Origin: Liopterus haemorrhoidalis
Lineage: Eukaryota; Arthropoda; Insecta; Coleoptera; Dytiscidae
Direction: 5' to 3'
NCBI GenBank assembly: GCA_963971575.1
Contig: OZ020625.1
Span: 15,663,646 to 15,727,645 of the forward strand
DNA: 64,000 nt
The position numbers were made by a program, and so were the translations under genes. This document shows, piece by piece, positions 44,448 to 55,779 of this stretch (positions within the stretch are counted from its first letter, which is position 1; every line of letters begins with the position of its first letter). Under the pieces are notes generated by a model. It saw nothing but the letters and a program-made list of their open reading frames with translations. It did not search any database and was not told the DNA's origin.

Positions 44448-46183
44448 TCACATTTTTATGGTTTCTCTTGAATGTACTCGTTTGTGAGTAACGAGATGTG
44501 ATGAATTGGTAAATGCTTTAACACACTGATCACATTTGAATGGTTTCTCTCCAGAATGTATTCGTTTGTGTTTTATGAGATTTGATAAGTGTGAAAATGC
44601 TTTATCACACTGCTCACATTTGAATGGTTTCTCTCCAGTATGTATTCGTTTGTGTATAATGAGATCAGATGAACGTGGAAATGCTTTATCACACTGATCA
44701 CATTTGAATGGTTTCTCTCCAGTATGTATTCGTTTGTGTATAATGAGATCAGATGAACGTGGAAATGCTTTATCACACTGATCACATTTGAATGGTTTCT
44801 CTCCAGTATGTATTCGTTTGTGTATAATGAGAACAGATGAACGTGAAAATGCTTTATCACATTGATCACATTTGAATGGTTTTTCTCCAGAATGTACTTG
44901 TTTGTGAGTAATGAAATGTGATGAATTGGTAAATGCTTTAACACACTGATCACATTTGAAAAGTTTCTCTCCAGTATGTATTCGTTTGTGTATAATGAGA
45001 TAAGATGAACGTGAAAATGCTTTATCACATTGGTCACATTTGAATGGTTTCTCTCCAGAATGTATTCGTTTGTGAGTATAGAGACTTGAAGACCCTGAAA
45101 ACGCTTTATCACACTGATCACATTTGAATGGTTTCTCCCCAGTATGTATTCGTTTGTGTATAATGAGAACAGATGAGCGTGAAAATGCTTTTTCACATTG
45201 ATCACATTTGAATGGTTTTTCTCCAGAATGTACTTGTTTGTGAGTAATGAGATGTGATAATTTGGTAAATGCTTTAACACACTGATCACATTTGAAAGGT
45301 TTCTCTCCAGAATGTATTTGTTTGTGATTATAGAGACTTGAAGACCCTGAAAACGCTTTATCACACTGATCACATTTGAATGGTTTCTCCCCAGTATGTA
45401 TTCGTTTGTGTATAATGAGAACAGATGAGCGTGAAAATGCTTTTTCACATTGATCACATTTGAATGGTTTTTCTCCAGAATGTACTTGTTTGTGAGTAAT
45501 GAGATGTGATAAATTGGTAAATGCTTTAACACACTGATCACATTTGAAAGGTTTCTCTCCAGAATGTATTCGTTTGTGTTTTATGAGATTTGATAAGTGT
45601 GAAAATGCTTTATCACACTGCTCACATTTGAATGGTTTCTCTCCAGTATGTATTCGTTTGTGTATAATGAGATCAGATGAACGTGGAAATGCTTTATCAC
45701 ACTGATCACATTTGAATGGTTTCTCTCCAGTATGTATTCGTTTGTGTATAATGAAATGAGATGAACGTGAAAATGCTTTATCACATTGATCACATTTGAA
45801 TGGTTTTTCTCCAGAATGAACTTGTTTGTGAGTAATGAGATGTGATGAATTGGTAAATGCTTTAACACACTGATCACATTTGAATGGTTTCTCTCCAGAA
45901 TGTAATCGATTGTGAGTAACCAGATATGAAAACCTTGAAAATGCTTTATCACACTGCTTACATTTGAAAAGTTTCTCTCCAGAATGTGTTCGTTTGTGAG
46001 TAATCAAATTTGAAGACACTGTAAATGCTTTATCACACTGATCACATTTGAATGGTTTCCCTCCAGAATGCATTTTCTTGTGTCTTATGAAATGTGATGA
46101 CCTTGTTGTTGTGGGTTGTTTACGCTTGTTTATCGCCAACGGCTCCCAAGTCTCATCTGATTCAATGGAAGATGTTTCACTAG
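44448..46183 (-). CDS. C2H2 zinc-finger protein, last exon with 19 tandem fingers
   Basis: The exon starts at a good acceptor (GTTTGCAG at 46184-46191), in phase 1, with ASETSSIESDETWEP. A half finger (FIRHKKMHSGGKPF) precedes 19 complete fingers of 28 residues with TGEKPF/SGEKPF linkers, probably a nuclear DNA-binding array. Fingers 3-6 resemble 14-18, and 7-9 resemble 10-12, so blocks of fingers have been duplicated. The 84-bp repeat also produces long shadow frames on the same strand, which are not genes. The upstream exons at 48019-50559 join in phase. Confidence 0.9.
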
Positions 46184-48018
46184 CTGCAAACAATTTTACA
46201 TTGATTACTAAGAGAAACTTTCAGTTGTTTAAATATAGTTATTTTCTTATAAATAATAAATTTATTTAACCAATAACACATTACCAAAATGATGAGGTTT
46301 AGTCAAGATGACACATATAATACGAACTGAAACCACACGAGTTAACAAAATAGTTTTCCATATAACATAATGTTACAGCAACATAGTGGGGATCTTTACT
46401 GTACAGTGCAGTGATATATATTGCGGGTATGATAAGTATGGAAATGAATGAATAGCGATAAGGTACGGATTATTTTTAACAAACATTACGGCTTCTAATA
46501 TATAAAAAAATGGAAGAGTTACTTCAGACAAAACTGGAAAAAAGGATCTGCAAGATGATCTAAAGGGACACCTGCTATTATGCGAATAGTGAGAATTTGA
46601 ACTAGAATAGTATTGAAACTACAAGGTTGAAATGAGAAAATTCGATGCGAGTGGAACATTCCGAACGCGAGCCGCAGGTGACCATGAGAAACCACGAGCA
46701 TCGATTTTTCCAACCGAGTCATAGACGTAGGGTCTATGACTTTTACATAACAAATTAATTAATTATTTAAACTTATAGCACATTGTTAGGTGAAATATTA
46801 CAAAGTAAGCAGCTCTGAGTATACTTGCAGAAACCATATCCTTATGCTTGTTCAATATAAAACAAGATTTGCTAAGTTTAGGTAGCAAATAGTCCACGTG
46901 ATTATCCAGTTTTGATTGGCCAGTTTAGATTATCACTTATTATGTCCAAAAATTTTGTAGATTGGGAACAATGACTTTTTTTTGTCGTAGCAAATGTAAA
47001 TTTGGGCCGGCAATAAGTGCATTGTTGTGTTGATGGAAAAGCAGAGGATACTTTTATTTCGGTATTCAGCATGAGATTATTTTCAAAGCACCACCGACTC
47101 ATTGCTACTGAGTTATTTTTACCATCCACAGCTAGTGACGAAGCATCTACAATACGAAGTAATGTGTGAAGAGTCATCCCCATACAAAATAGTATTACAA
47201 ATAGCATTATTTGGAAATAATGAAAGTAAATCATTTACATACAAGAGAAATAACACTGGACCAAGTATAGAACCTTGTGGTACTCCTTTGTTACACTGTC
47301 GCTCATGAGATTTGTAATTATAATTTGATATTTGAAATTGACATTTCTATACAAGTTGTTAAATAATTTAATTGACTGTCCGGATCTTTTAAAGCGACTG
47401 TATATGCGTGTTCCGTTACATTGCACTTGAAATCACGAGTTCTTTTCTTTGCCAAATTAAACTAAATTAAACTAACCCTACATACGATTCTCCGACAAAA
47501 AAAAAAATAAACAAAAAATATGGTTTTGTCTAGGAGAGACAACTTGCTCTCTATAAGAAAAAAATAATGAGAGCCACGATTGCTGTGGACCTACACTATC
47601 GATGTCATTTAATTTAATTCCTATTATGGAGCGGTGGACTAAATCGAAGGCTTTAATAAAATCGTAAGAGAAGCCTAAGAAATGTGATTTTGCCTCTGTT
47701 TTTGTGCATGTAATTGAGAAATGAAAAAATGGCTGTTGTGTTCGAGTTATATTTAACAAAACCATGTTAAAATGAAGTAAAGATTGTATATTGGCTGATG
47801 AAAGATAAAAATCTACAAAGAAACAATATTTCAAGTATCAAACTATAGTCAGAGAGTTTGTGAGAGGTCGATAAGAATTAAATCATTTATTGGATAAATT
47901 ATATTAACAAATTACTACAACTAGCAAACTATTAATCATTGTGATCCTGTGATAGAAACTGGAAATATCAGTATTGGAAGCTCACAACTAGTACAATAAT
48001 ATTAAACTATGGACCGAC
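46184..48018 (-). other. intron of the zinc-finger gene with a LINE fragment
   Basis: It contains the LINE relic at 46902-47834, and a small hairpin with GTCATAGAC arms near 46719-46740. The rest (46192-46900, 47835-48018) shows nothing recognisable. Confidence 0.65.
46902..47834 (-). pseudogene. LINE reverse transcriptase relic in the intron
   Basis: Minus-strand pieces carry DFIKAFDLVHRSI, then GVPQGSILGPVLFLLYVNDL at about 47215-47290, and a YGDD-type motif near 47160-47190. They are in different frames. It is in the same orientation as the host gene. Confidence 0.85.
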
Positions 48019-48177
48019 CTGTATCTTGCGCAGCTGCACTCTCCTCATATTCACCGTCATCTCCATATTCACTCTTGATGTCAATCTCCTCATTGAGGAT
48101 TATATTAGTTTTGTAGTTATGCTGGGACATGTCGTCAGCAGATGATATGATATATGTCAACCCAGTATCGTGACTCT
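48019..48177 (-). CDS. zinc-finger gene, internal exon (53 codons)
   Basis: Acceptor TATATTTCAG and donor GATACAG|GTCGGT bound a phase-1 exon of 159 bp. It encodes an acidic, Ser/Tyr-rich segment with IDIKSEYGDDGEYEE. The IKSE tetrapeptide fits a SUMO-type hydrophobic-K-x-E motif. No known domain. Confidence 0.75.
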
Positions 48178-48299
48178 CTGAAATATATACACTTATAGTT
48201 ACTGAACAATAGGGGATAGGCATGATTTTATTTTAATTTTTTATTATATACCTCTTGTTGCATATAAACATAAAAAACAGTTTTGCATTTTTTTTGTTT

Positions 48300-49010
48300 T
48301 AATTTGAAGGCTTAAAAAAATCATAAATGTATGTAGCGCGCGAAAACGACGTGTGACGTCATACCCCTTCTAAGTGACGCAGTACACTACTAGCCTACCC
48401 ATTGTACAGCGTGCAGCCTACATAGTCTGTTGTGAACTTGCTTGTATAACTTTTATAGGTTATGTAAACTTTGAGTGATTTTAATTAAAATAAAGTTTAA
48501 TTCTATAAAAACAATTTATACATGTTTACCGAATTAAATTTTATATTAAAGTATATAAAATATGGAAGATCCATTCCCCAGTACTTCGAAACATAGTCGA
48601 AAATATTGTTTAGTACCGATGTGCACAAATAGTTCAAATAAAAATAAAAAAAAAACAATTTATCATTACCTGATGGCGAAAAACAACAGAAAAGGCGAAA
48701 TTTGTGGCTGAAAGCTATGAGGCGAAATAAAACCGATATTTCAGAAAAAAGTAAACTTTATGTTGTGTGCATAAATGCATCAATGTTGGGTAAATTATCA
48801 CTCTGAGCCCTAACAAACTCTTTATCTGCCATTTTAATAATAAATGCGTGAAAAATTGTTTAAAAACAAATACAAAACTCTCGAACAATACAATATACAC
48901 ACGTAAAGATTATGTTGTAGCTGTATCTGTGACGTCAAACCCCAGTCGTTTGACGTCATACTCGTATTTACTCGGCAACCTTCGCGCCGTGGTCGGCTTA
49001 TTTCAAATGT
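48300..49010 (+). mobile_element. THAP-bearing segment with TGACGTCA near both ends, inside the zinc-finger gene
   Basis: The segment lies in the intron between the exons at 48019-48177 and 49251-49385. TGACGTCA occurs near 48353 and again, with an extra TGACGTCA-like site, near 48930-48960, in roughly inverted arrangement. It holds THAP relic 4. It looks like a decayed transposon but the ends are not clear. Confidence 0.45.
48562..48803 (+). pseudogene. THAP-domain relic 4 (frameshifted)
   Basis: ATG then KYCLVPMCTNSS with the first Cys pair. A one-base loss near 48665 shifts the frame to RRNLWLKAMRRNKTDIS and LYVVC, after which C-x2-H is lost. The order is that of the N-terminal two thirds of a THAP domain. 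Confidence 0.7.
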
Positions 49011-49250
49011 TTTAATTAAAAAATTTGGCTATAATATTAATTGAAATGTGATTTTTGTTTTGTTAGGTGACATAACTAACATTAACATATCAAAAAAATG
49101 TAGTTTTAAGGAAATATAAATTTTATGCGTATCCCCTATTGACATAGTTGATATTGTGTCTGTGAATTTTTCAGTACTAGGCGCCCGAGATGTACAGTAC
49201 AAGGGGCGTGATGTACGCATTAAGCTGTTAATAAAGCTAGCTCTGCTCAC

Positions 49251-49385
49251 CAATGTTTGAAACAGCTGTACTTGCTAGTACATTTCCTTCACATTCACTG
49301 CTGTCCACAGGTTCAGACTTGACGACAGTCTCTTCTGTGTTCATCCCGTCATGATAAACGACAACTGTAACTCCATTTGTGATAC
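49251..49385 (-). CDS. zinc-finger gene, internal exon (45 codons)
   Basis: Acceptor TTTATTTCAG and donor AACATTG|GTGAGC bound a 135-bp phase-1 exon. It contains TVVKSEPVDSSECEG, with one VKSE motif. Confidence 0.8.
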
Positions 49386-49562
49386 CTGAAATAAACACAT
49401 CATCAGTGAAATACAAACGAATTACTCACTGCAAAATATATATTTTATTTAAGATGTTTACTGATCGTTGTCCCAATTTGTCTGAAATAAACAGAACTGT
49501 GACAATGAAATATGAACAACAGTCATAAGTAGAAGTTAGTTGTAAATGTGCCCGTTACTGAC

Positions 49563-49733
49563 CATTCTCCCATTCAGCTGTATGCTCTGTCCCAGCCATC
49601 ACTATATAGTCATCAGTCATATCTTCATATTCTGTCTTAACATCCACATCTTCTTCAACAATATCGCTAACATCACTGTCTCTGGTGACATCAGGATGTA
49701 TGTCACCACCTGCGCCATCATTCAAATTCGTTC
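49563..49733 (-). CDS. zinc-finger gene, internal exon (57 codons)
   Basis: Acceptor TTTGTTCCAG and donor GAGAATG|GTCAGT bound a 171-bp phase-1 exon. It encodes a strongly acidic segment with VDVKTEYEDM, again one VKTE motif. Confidence 0.8.
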
Positions 49734-49920
49734 CTGGAACAAACACGTACTATCATTTAAAGGAACTACAGCTAGTCTCTTTCTATAAATAATGGAATAT
49801 GAAATAAACAATATTATTAAAGTTTTAATCAGTATGCCAGTCAAAGTTTAATTCATTATATTAGCAAATATTTATGTATTTACTAATTATTCAACCTCTT
49901 TTACACTTATATTGACATAC

Positions 49921-50306
49921 TGGGTGTCCCATTTAACCGGGAATGTGTAGGGATCTAAAAAACTGCAAGAGACACGACTTACTACAAGAAAAACTTAAAA
50001 AGTTATTACTAATAAATAAAAATGATCAGTAATTTTACTGCGGCACTGGAAAGTAAGCAAATAGTTAACTTAAGGAAGTTTAGTTTAATATAGTATATGT
50101 TTTTCAATACATGAAAAATTATAAGGGAAAATTCAGTTTGGCGAATACTAGTTTTTTGCTTATATCTAGTTTACTATGCATTTTAAAAATTTGCTTTACA
50201 AATTAAGTGCCATTGAGATGCTCTAGTTATACAGATAATTTGGTCTAGTTTAACTTAAGTTGTATTGTAGAGATCGCCATACATTCCCAGTTAAATGGGA
50301 CAGCCG
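49921..50306. mobile_element. MITE next to the ZAD exon donor
   Basis: Terminal repeats GGGTGTCCCATTTAACCGGG and the inverse of GGCTGTCCCATTTAACTGGG bound a ~385-bp element. Its right end is within about 10 bp of the splice donor at 50314-50315, so the donor context is partly supplied by the element or its target. Confidence 0.75.
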
Positions 50307-50315
50307 CTACAATAC

Positions 50316-50559
50316 CTGTGCAGTCTTCCTTCTCTGTTTTCACTGTGTTACTGTTATGACAGTACTCTTCCAAGGCTCCCAAACATTGTTTCTGTTCGTT
50401 TTTGAAATCTGTCAAATAGACACACAACTCTCCGCGAGTTTCAGAGGCAGAACTCAGTTGTGATGTATAATTTATATATATTTGCCTGTTCCGCAAGTAT
50501 TGCTCACGGAATTCATAGAAACCATCCACTTTATTGCAACATTCTGAACATATCGCTCC
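50316..50559 (-). CDS. zinc-finger gene, exon with C-terminal half of a ZAD domain
   Basis: The sequence begins GAICSECCNKVDGFYEFREQ, the second Cys pair and helix of a zinc-finger-associated domain, and ends with VKTEKEDCTG at donor GCACAG|GTATTG. The ZAD is a protein-interaction module of arthropod C2H2 regulators. Its first Cys pair should be in an upstream exon, not found here. An in-frame TAG at 50560-50562 means either the acceptor is AATTAG just before 50559, or the better acceptor at 50584 is used and the copy carries a nonsense change. Confidence 0.7.
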
Positions 50560-50583
50560 CTAATTGCGCAACACTGGGGAGAC

Positions 50584-51025
50584 CTGAAAATAATTGTTAA
50601 CATTGTTCAGAGATTTGTCCGACTTATGGTATAGATACATATAAGATAGGTTTGGGAAAAACTACTATATAGGGTGCGTCAGAACAATCGTCCATCCAGT
50701 TTTTCTCGAAAGGCGAGGTGGGAGTAAGTTGATAAAAAAATTGTAGACGAAGTCTATCCAAAGAATCGGATGGTAGTAGTGAAATTTTCCGGAACAAACC
50801 AGAAATACGGGATATGAAGGAAAACTTCAATTTTTTAAGTAGTGACATATGTCGAGTAAGGCGTCCTTGAATTGAGCTATTGAAAAGAAACAACAATTAT
50901 AGTCCGTCGCAGCAAACAAAGTCCCTGGGTAGGCGTGTCTTAGCGCTCTATGCATTTCAAGTACACTCAACGGCATATTACACTCGCGCGAAATTCTATA
51001 TTATGTGTGAACTATTATATATAAA
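50584..51025. other. upstream region of the zinc-finger gene, no exon found
   Basis: A TE-like end (GGGTGCGTCAGAACAATCGT) occurs at 50669. The antisense ORF at 50624-50896 lies within that TE-like repeat and is not a gene. No ZAD N-terminal exon was found. Confidence 0.45.
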
Positions 51026-51062
51026 CTAGTGCACCCGTTGCCAACTGCGTTGGCAAACACAT
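51026..51062 (-). mobile_element. 3' end of a minus-oriented Helitron
   Basis: On the minus strand TTGCCAAC-GCA-GTTGGCAA forms a perfect 8-bp hairpin followed by CGGGTGCACTAG and T. Hairpin plus CTAG/T is the Helitron 3' signature. The matching TC end at higher coordinates was not found. Confidence 0.65.
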
Positions 51063-51904
51063 TTTACCTTAATGTGGAACTTCCTCGACACCTTACGTCT
51101 TACTTCATCCAATTCAAATTGAATCAACTCTTCGCCCATTATTAAAAACTGGGCAAATAATGAGTATTATTCCGAATTATATATTTATTAACTTTTTAAG
51201 ATGGGAAACCGATTCATTTTCACTCAGTGCATTACATTTATAATGTTAAAACTAAAGATGATTTGAGACGTTAAATATAAAATATATTTATTAAAATAAA
51301 TTTTACAATTTCTCATATAATACAAAAATACGCACACGGAAAAAAGCGCACATGAAAAAGTACACACACGAAAAAAAGCACACACGGAAAAATACACACA
51401 CGGAAAAAAGCGTACTTACACTATATCTCAAATCAGTTTGAAATAAATCGTGAGGAACTATTTAATTACACAGTATAATTTAATTGTTTGCCCGCTTTAA
51501 TATATTGCGTTCACATTTGTAAGGTCAAACCAGATCTGGTTATTTTGGTTACTTATAGTGTGGTACTGACTTTTAAATGTAAATTTGTCATTTCAAAATA
51601 TTCCTTACGCTGTAAAACCTACTTCAGATTTGTTGGTTATGATCATTATAACTAAGATATAATTTATCTTTACCAACATGACATACAATTTCAAAGGTGC
51701 AACTATTGAACAATTTGTAATTTTTACCAAAATATTTTAAATATTTCGAACCAATTTTAAATTTACATAAATAAGTTGTCACCTAGTGGCGCTGAATGAC
51801 CAAACTCGGCCGGTAATTTTTGGTAAAAATTATTCATTTTTGCTAAAGCGTGTTTTAATCAGTGCTTTATATTTACATTTTTGAAAATTTAAAACGTTGG
51901 ATAA
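51063..51904. other. non-coding stretch with a short minisatellite
   Basis: A 15-18 bp unit like CACACGGAAAAAAGCG is repeated about five times at 51335-51418. The rest shows nothing recognisable and may be Helitron interior. Confidence 0.55.
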
Positions 51905-53460
51905 TTTAAAACATTAATCGTAGAAATAAAAAAATAATAAAGCATTGAAATAATAATAATAAAGAAAAGAAACATTTTCCTTACATACTTTCATCAAAAC
52001 CAAATATTTTTTTAAATAATTATTTTTCTGCTACTAATAATTTTAATTTATATTATTTTTGTGTAAACATGTCAATTAACAACTATTATTATCAGGCGTT
52101 ATATGTCAATATACACTTCGGTGAGCTTCGAAATATTTCGTTACATTTCGGAATCTCGCTTCTAATTTTTTTTTGTCGTCATACCACGCACCCACGCAGG
52201 GACACACGTTGGCGTATTATATTAAAGATATTTTTTTTTCTATTCTTTTTGTTATGGCATTAGCAGCAAGAATGCCAAAACCTAATAGACAGATAAAATA
52301 ATCACTATTTTAATAATTATAAATCGTAGAAGTAAAAAAATAATAAAGAAAAGAAAATCACATTTATTGAAATTATTAGCAGCGGAAAAGAAGTTATTTT
52401 AATATATAAACTACTTTTATGCTGCTAATAATTTCAATTCAAGTAAGTTCTGTAATAAAAATATCAATTAACAATAATATTATCTGGTTTTAAGTTTCAA
52501 ACAATAAAAACTTTAGCGCGTTTAATGATGTTTGGATACTTCGGTAAACTTCGGTAAGTTTCCTTACATGTCGGAATCTTGCTGCTACTATTTTTAGTGA
52601 AATATGTTAATTTATTATAAAAATGTTTTTTTTTTCTATTCTTTTTGTTATGGCATTAGCAGCAAGAACGCCAAAAACTAATAGACAGATAAAATAATCA
52701 TTATATTAATAATTAGAAATCGTAGAAATAAAAAAATAATAAAGAAAAGAAAATCACATTTATTGAAATTATTAGCAGCGGAAAAATAGTTATTTTAATA
52801 TATAAACTACTTTTATGCTGCTAATAATTTCAATTCAAGTAAGTTCTGTAATAAAAATATCAATTAACAATAATATTATCTGGTTTTAAGTTTCAAACAA
52901 TAAAAACTTTAGCGCGTTTAATGATGTTTGGATACTTCGGTAAACTTCGGTAAGTTTCCTTACATGTCGGAATCTTGCTGCTACTATTTTTAGTGAAATA
53001 TGTTAATTTATTATAAAAATGTTTTTTTTCTATTCTTTTTGTTATGGCATTAGCAGCAAGAACGCCAAAAACTAATAGACAGATAAAATAATCATTATAT
53101 TAATAATTAGAAATCGTAGAAATAAAAAAATAATAAAGAAAAGAAAATCACATTTATTGAAATTATTAGCAGCGGAAAAATAGTTATTTTAATATATAAA
53201 CTACTTTTATGCTGCTAATAATTTCAATTCAAGTAAGTTCTGTAATAAAAATATCAATTAACAATAATATTATCTGGTTTTAAGTTTCAAACAATAAAAA
53301 CTTTAGCGCGTTTAATGATGTTTGGATACTTCGGTAAACTTCGGTAAGTTTCCTTACATGTCGGAATCTTGCTGCTACTATTTTTAGTGAAATATGTTAA
53401 TTTATTATAAAAATGTTTTTTTTTTTTCTATTCTTTTTGTTATGGCATTAGCAGCAAGAA
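51905..53460. repeat. tandem array of ~396-bp units
   Basis: GTTATGGCATTAGCAGCAAG recurs at about 52250, 52648, 53041 and 53440, spacing 393-399 bp, and the three full units are nearly identical. A diverged partial unit lies before 52230. Each unit contains an inverted pair ATTGAAATTATTAGCAGC ... GCTGCTAATAATTTCAAT. The last unit runs into segmental block B. Confidence 0.92.
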
Positions 53461-54934
53461 CGCCAAAAACTAATAGACAGATAAAATAATCATTATATTA
53501 ATAATTAGAAATCGTAGAAATAAAAAAATAATAATAAAGAAAAAAAAAAGTCACATTTTTCTTACTTACTTTCTTCAAAACAAATATTTTTTAAAATAAT
53601 AATTTTTCTGCTTCTAATAATTTCATAGAAAATATTTATAAAATGTTCCTATCTTACAGAAATACTCCGAATTTCATTTACAATGAAATACATTTACAAG
53701 CATTCATATGATATACGTACATTTTTCAACTAATTTCTATGAGTGTGAAAGATTTTGTTGCTGTGCATGTGTTCATCTGTCATAAGAAATCATACGTAAC
53801 ATATCGTATCTCATTTTAATTCATTCTCATGACAATTTAAATGAAACAAGTCGTATCTCACAAGAATTCATCAGTCATGGAAAATAAAACAACTGAATTT
53901 CCATTATATACGTACAATACGTATGTCATAGGAATTCGTATGTTATGAAAATGTTTTCAATTTTATTTCTTTCACAACGATTTTCAATTACATACGCACG
54001 TCGTAAGTTATAGGAATTCATTAATAATGAAAAAGGTTGCCAACCTCATAAAGTCAAATATAATTCTAGTGAGTCTGTGTCAAATGTACTAAAAATGATA
54101 AGGTAAGTGTTCCCAACTTCGAAATAATAAAAAAATATGTAAAAAATAGAAGCCGTGTTTATTGGATAACATTTCTAAAATCCGTAAATTAATTTAACTT
54201 ATTCATGTAATATTTAATTCATTTTGAAGTATTTTGTAAACAATTTAAGAACATTAAATAGAAAGTAAATTACATTAATACATATGGTTTATTTATATAT
54301 AATATTAATTTAGACCTTATTATTATAAACTTAGAACTACTAGTAAAATTTTGATACATATGCCATTTATGGTTTAACCTTTAATAAACATATGTACATA
54401 TTTTAAATAATTAATGTAAGTAGATATTATAATAAATTGAAATATTATAAATGACATTTAAAGTATTTATTATTAAAAAATGTTGGTTTTGACTACTGAG
54501 GGAAACTTTTTAAATATTTTTCTGTATTCCAGATTATTTTTGCAAAGTTTTTCAAAACCGTTGCTTACAATGAATCTTGATATAAGATGGTCAAATGTGA
54601 TAAAAAATGAGGAACAAATAAACACTGTCCGATGTTACACTATAAGGCCTGGACTATAATATCAGAACGAGAAAATACGTGCTGGGCACAATGAAAAAGG
54701 TTTTCTTGCTGCGACTTACAATATTTGTAGTGCTACTGCGACCGGATTCAAATGGAAAAACATAAGAAAAGTTGTAGTTAACTAAATTAATTTTAATAAT
54801 TAAATAATAAATGACAGTTCAATAAACTAGTGAAAAAGATACAGGTCTGGTGATCCTGCTATCCAAACAGCATTATTGTTATATATAAAAGTGGAAAGGT
54901 TGTACGGGTGTCGGACATAAATGAAAACAACTAT

Positions 54935-54984
54935 CTACAGCTGACCAGTTTCGGAATAGTTTATTCCTTCATCAGAGCTGCTAC
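54935..54984 (-). ncRNA. hammerhead-ribozyme-like motif in the Penelope terminal segment
   Basis: The minus strand reads CAGCT, CTGATGA, then GGAATA-AAC-TATTCC as a 6-bp stem II, GAAA, a very short stem III (CTGG), TC, and AGCTG, which pairs with CAGCT as stem I. Core CTGATGA and GAAA and the cleavage-site GTC are in the type I order known from Penelope-like elements. One extra A sits between CTGATGA and stem II, so activity is uncertain. Confidence 0.6.
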
Positions 54985-55779
54985 ATACAGGAGAATCGAA
55001 ATACAGTATAAATGTACATAGTATAACAATAAATGAATATAATAATAATATAAGTATAACATTGTAAACCATACCTGAGATAACAGTGTTAAGTGTAATG
55101 GTGAGGTAGATATAAACGGGTCATTATATAAAAAAATTGTTGAAATATAAATAAATAAATAAATAAATAATGTAAAACGAAGTCAGAGATTAAAATGAAC
55201 GATACAACAAATTAAAATGTGTTTAAATAATAATAAATAGGTAAAATATATATGAGCACAGGTGTGTCGTAGTATTATAAGATTGATAATGGTGACTAGC
55301 TGAAAAAATCACAGATTTGTAAGATTCATGTAGTATCCTGATATATGGGGTGTGCATGGGGTCGATGACCTGAAACCGTGGATATTTTAGAAGGAATAAT
55401 GTGTAACAATAGGTGCCATCTATTGAGAGAGGGTGTGGTTAGGTGAAAATAGGAAGGGGTATGTGGTGTCATCTGTTGGGAAGGGGTTTGTACTGGGGAG
55501 TGAGATGCGTTGTAGTCCCGCTAGAGTTAACCATGTCAGTATACAGACGCTAACGGAAATGGCGTCTAGATGTTTGCTAAGTAAGACAAACTATAAGTAT
55601 AGTTTGGCTGAGTCATGGTACTGCCACACCATGTCCCGAGAAGCAAACAGACTACACGCGTGTCTGGTGTTCTGGTATACGAGAAACCAAGTCTTGTGTA
55701 TGTGACGGCAAGACAAAACCAGGTTCCGAAGTCAGAGTAAATACAAACATGGACAGCAAACTAGCGGGTACGTCCTTGT

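Noticed and set aside
44573..45952. Long minus-strand frames with repeats like YTNEYILERNHSNVISVIKH
   Set aside because: They are the 84-bp zinc-finger repeat read in another frame.
50624..50896. 90-codon minus-strand frame upstream of the zinc-finger gene
   Set aside because: Lies next to a TE-like end, lacks the Cys pair expected of a ZAD exon, and has no supported splice sites.
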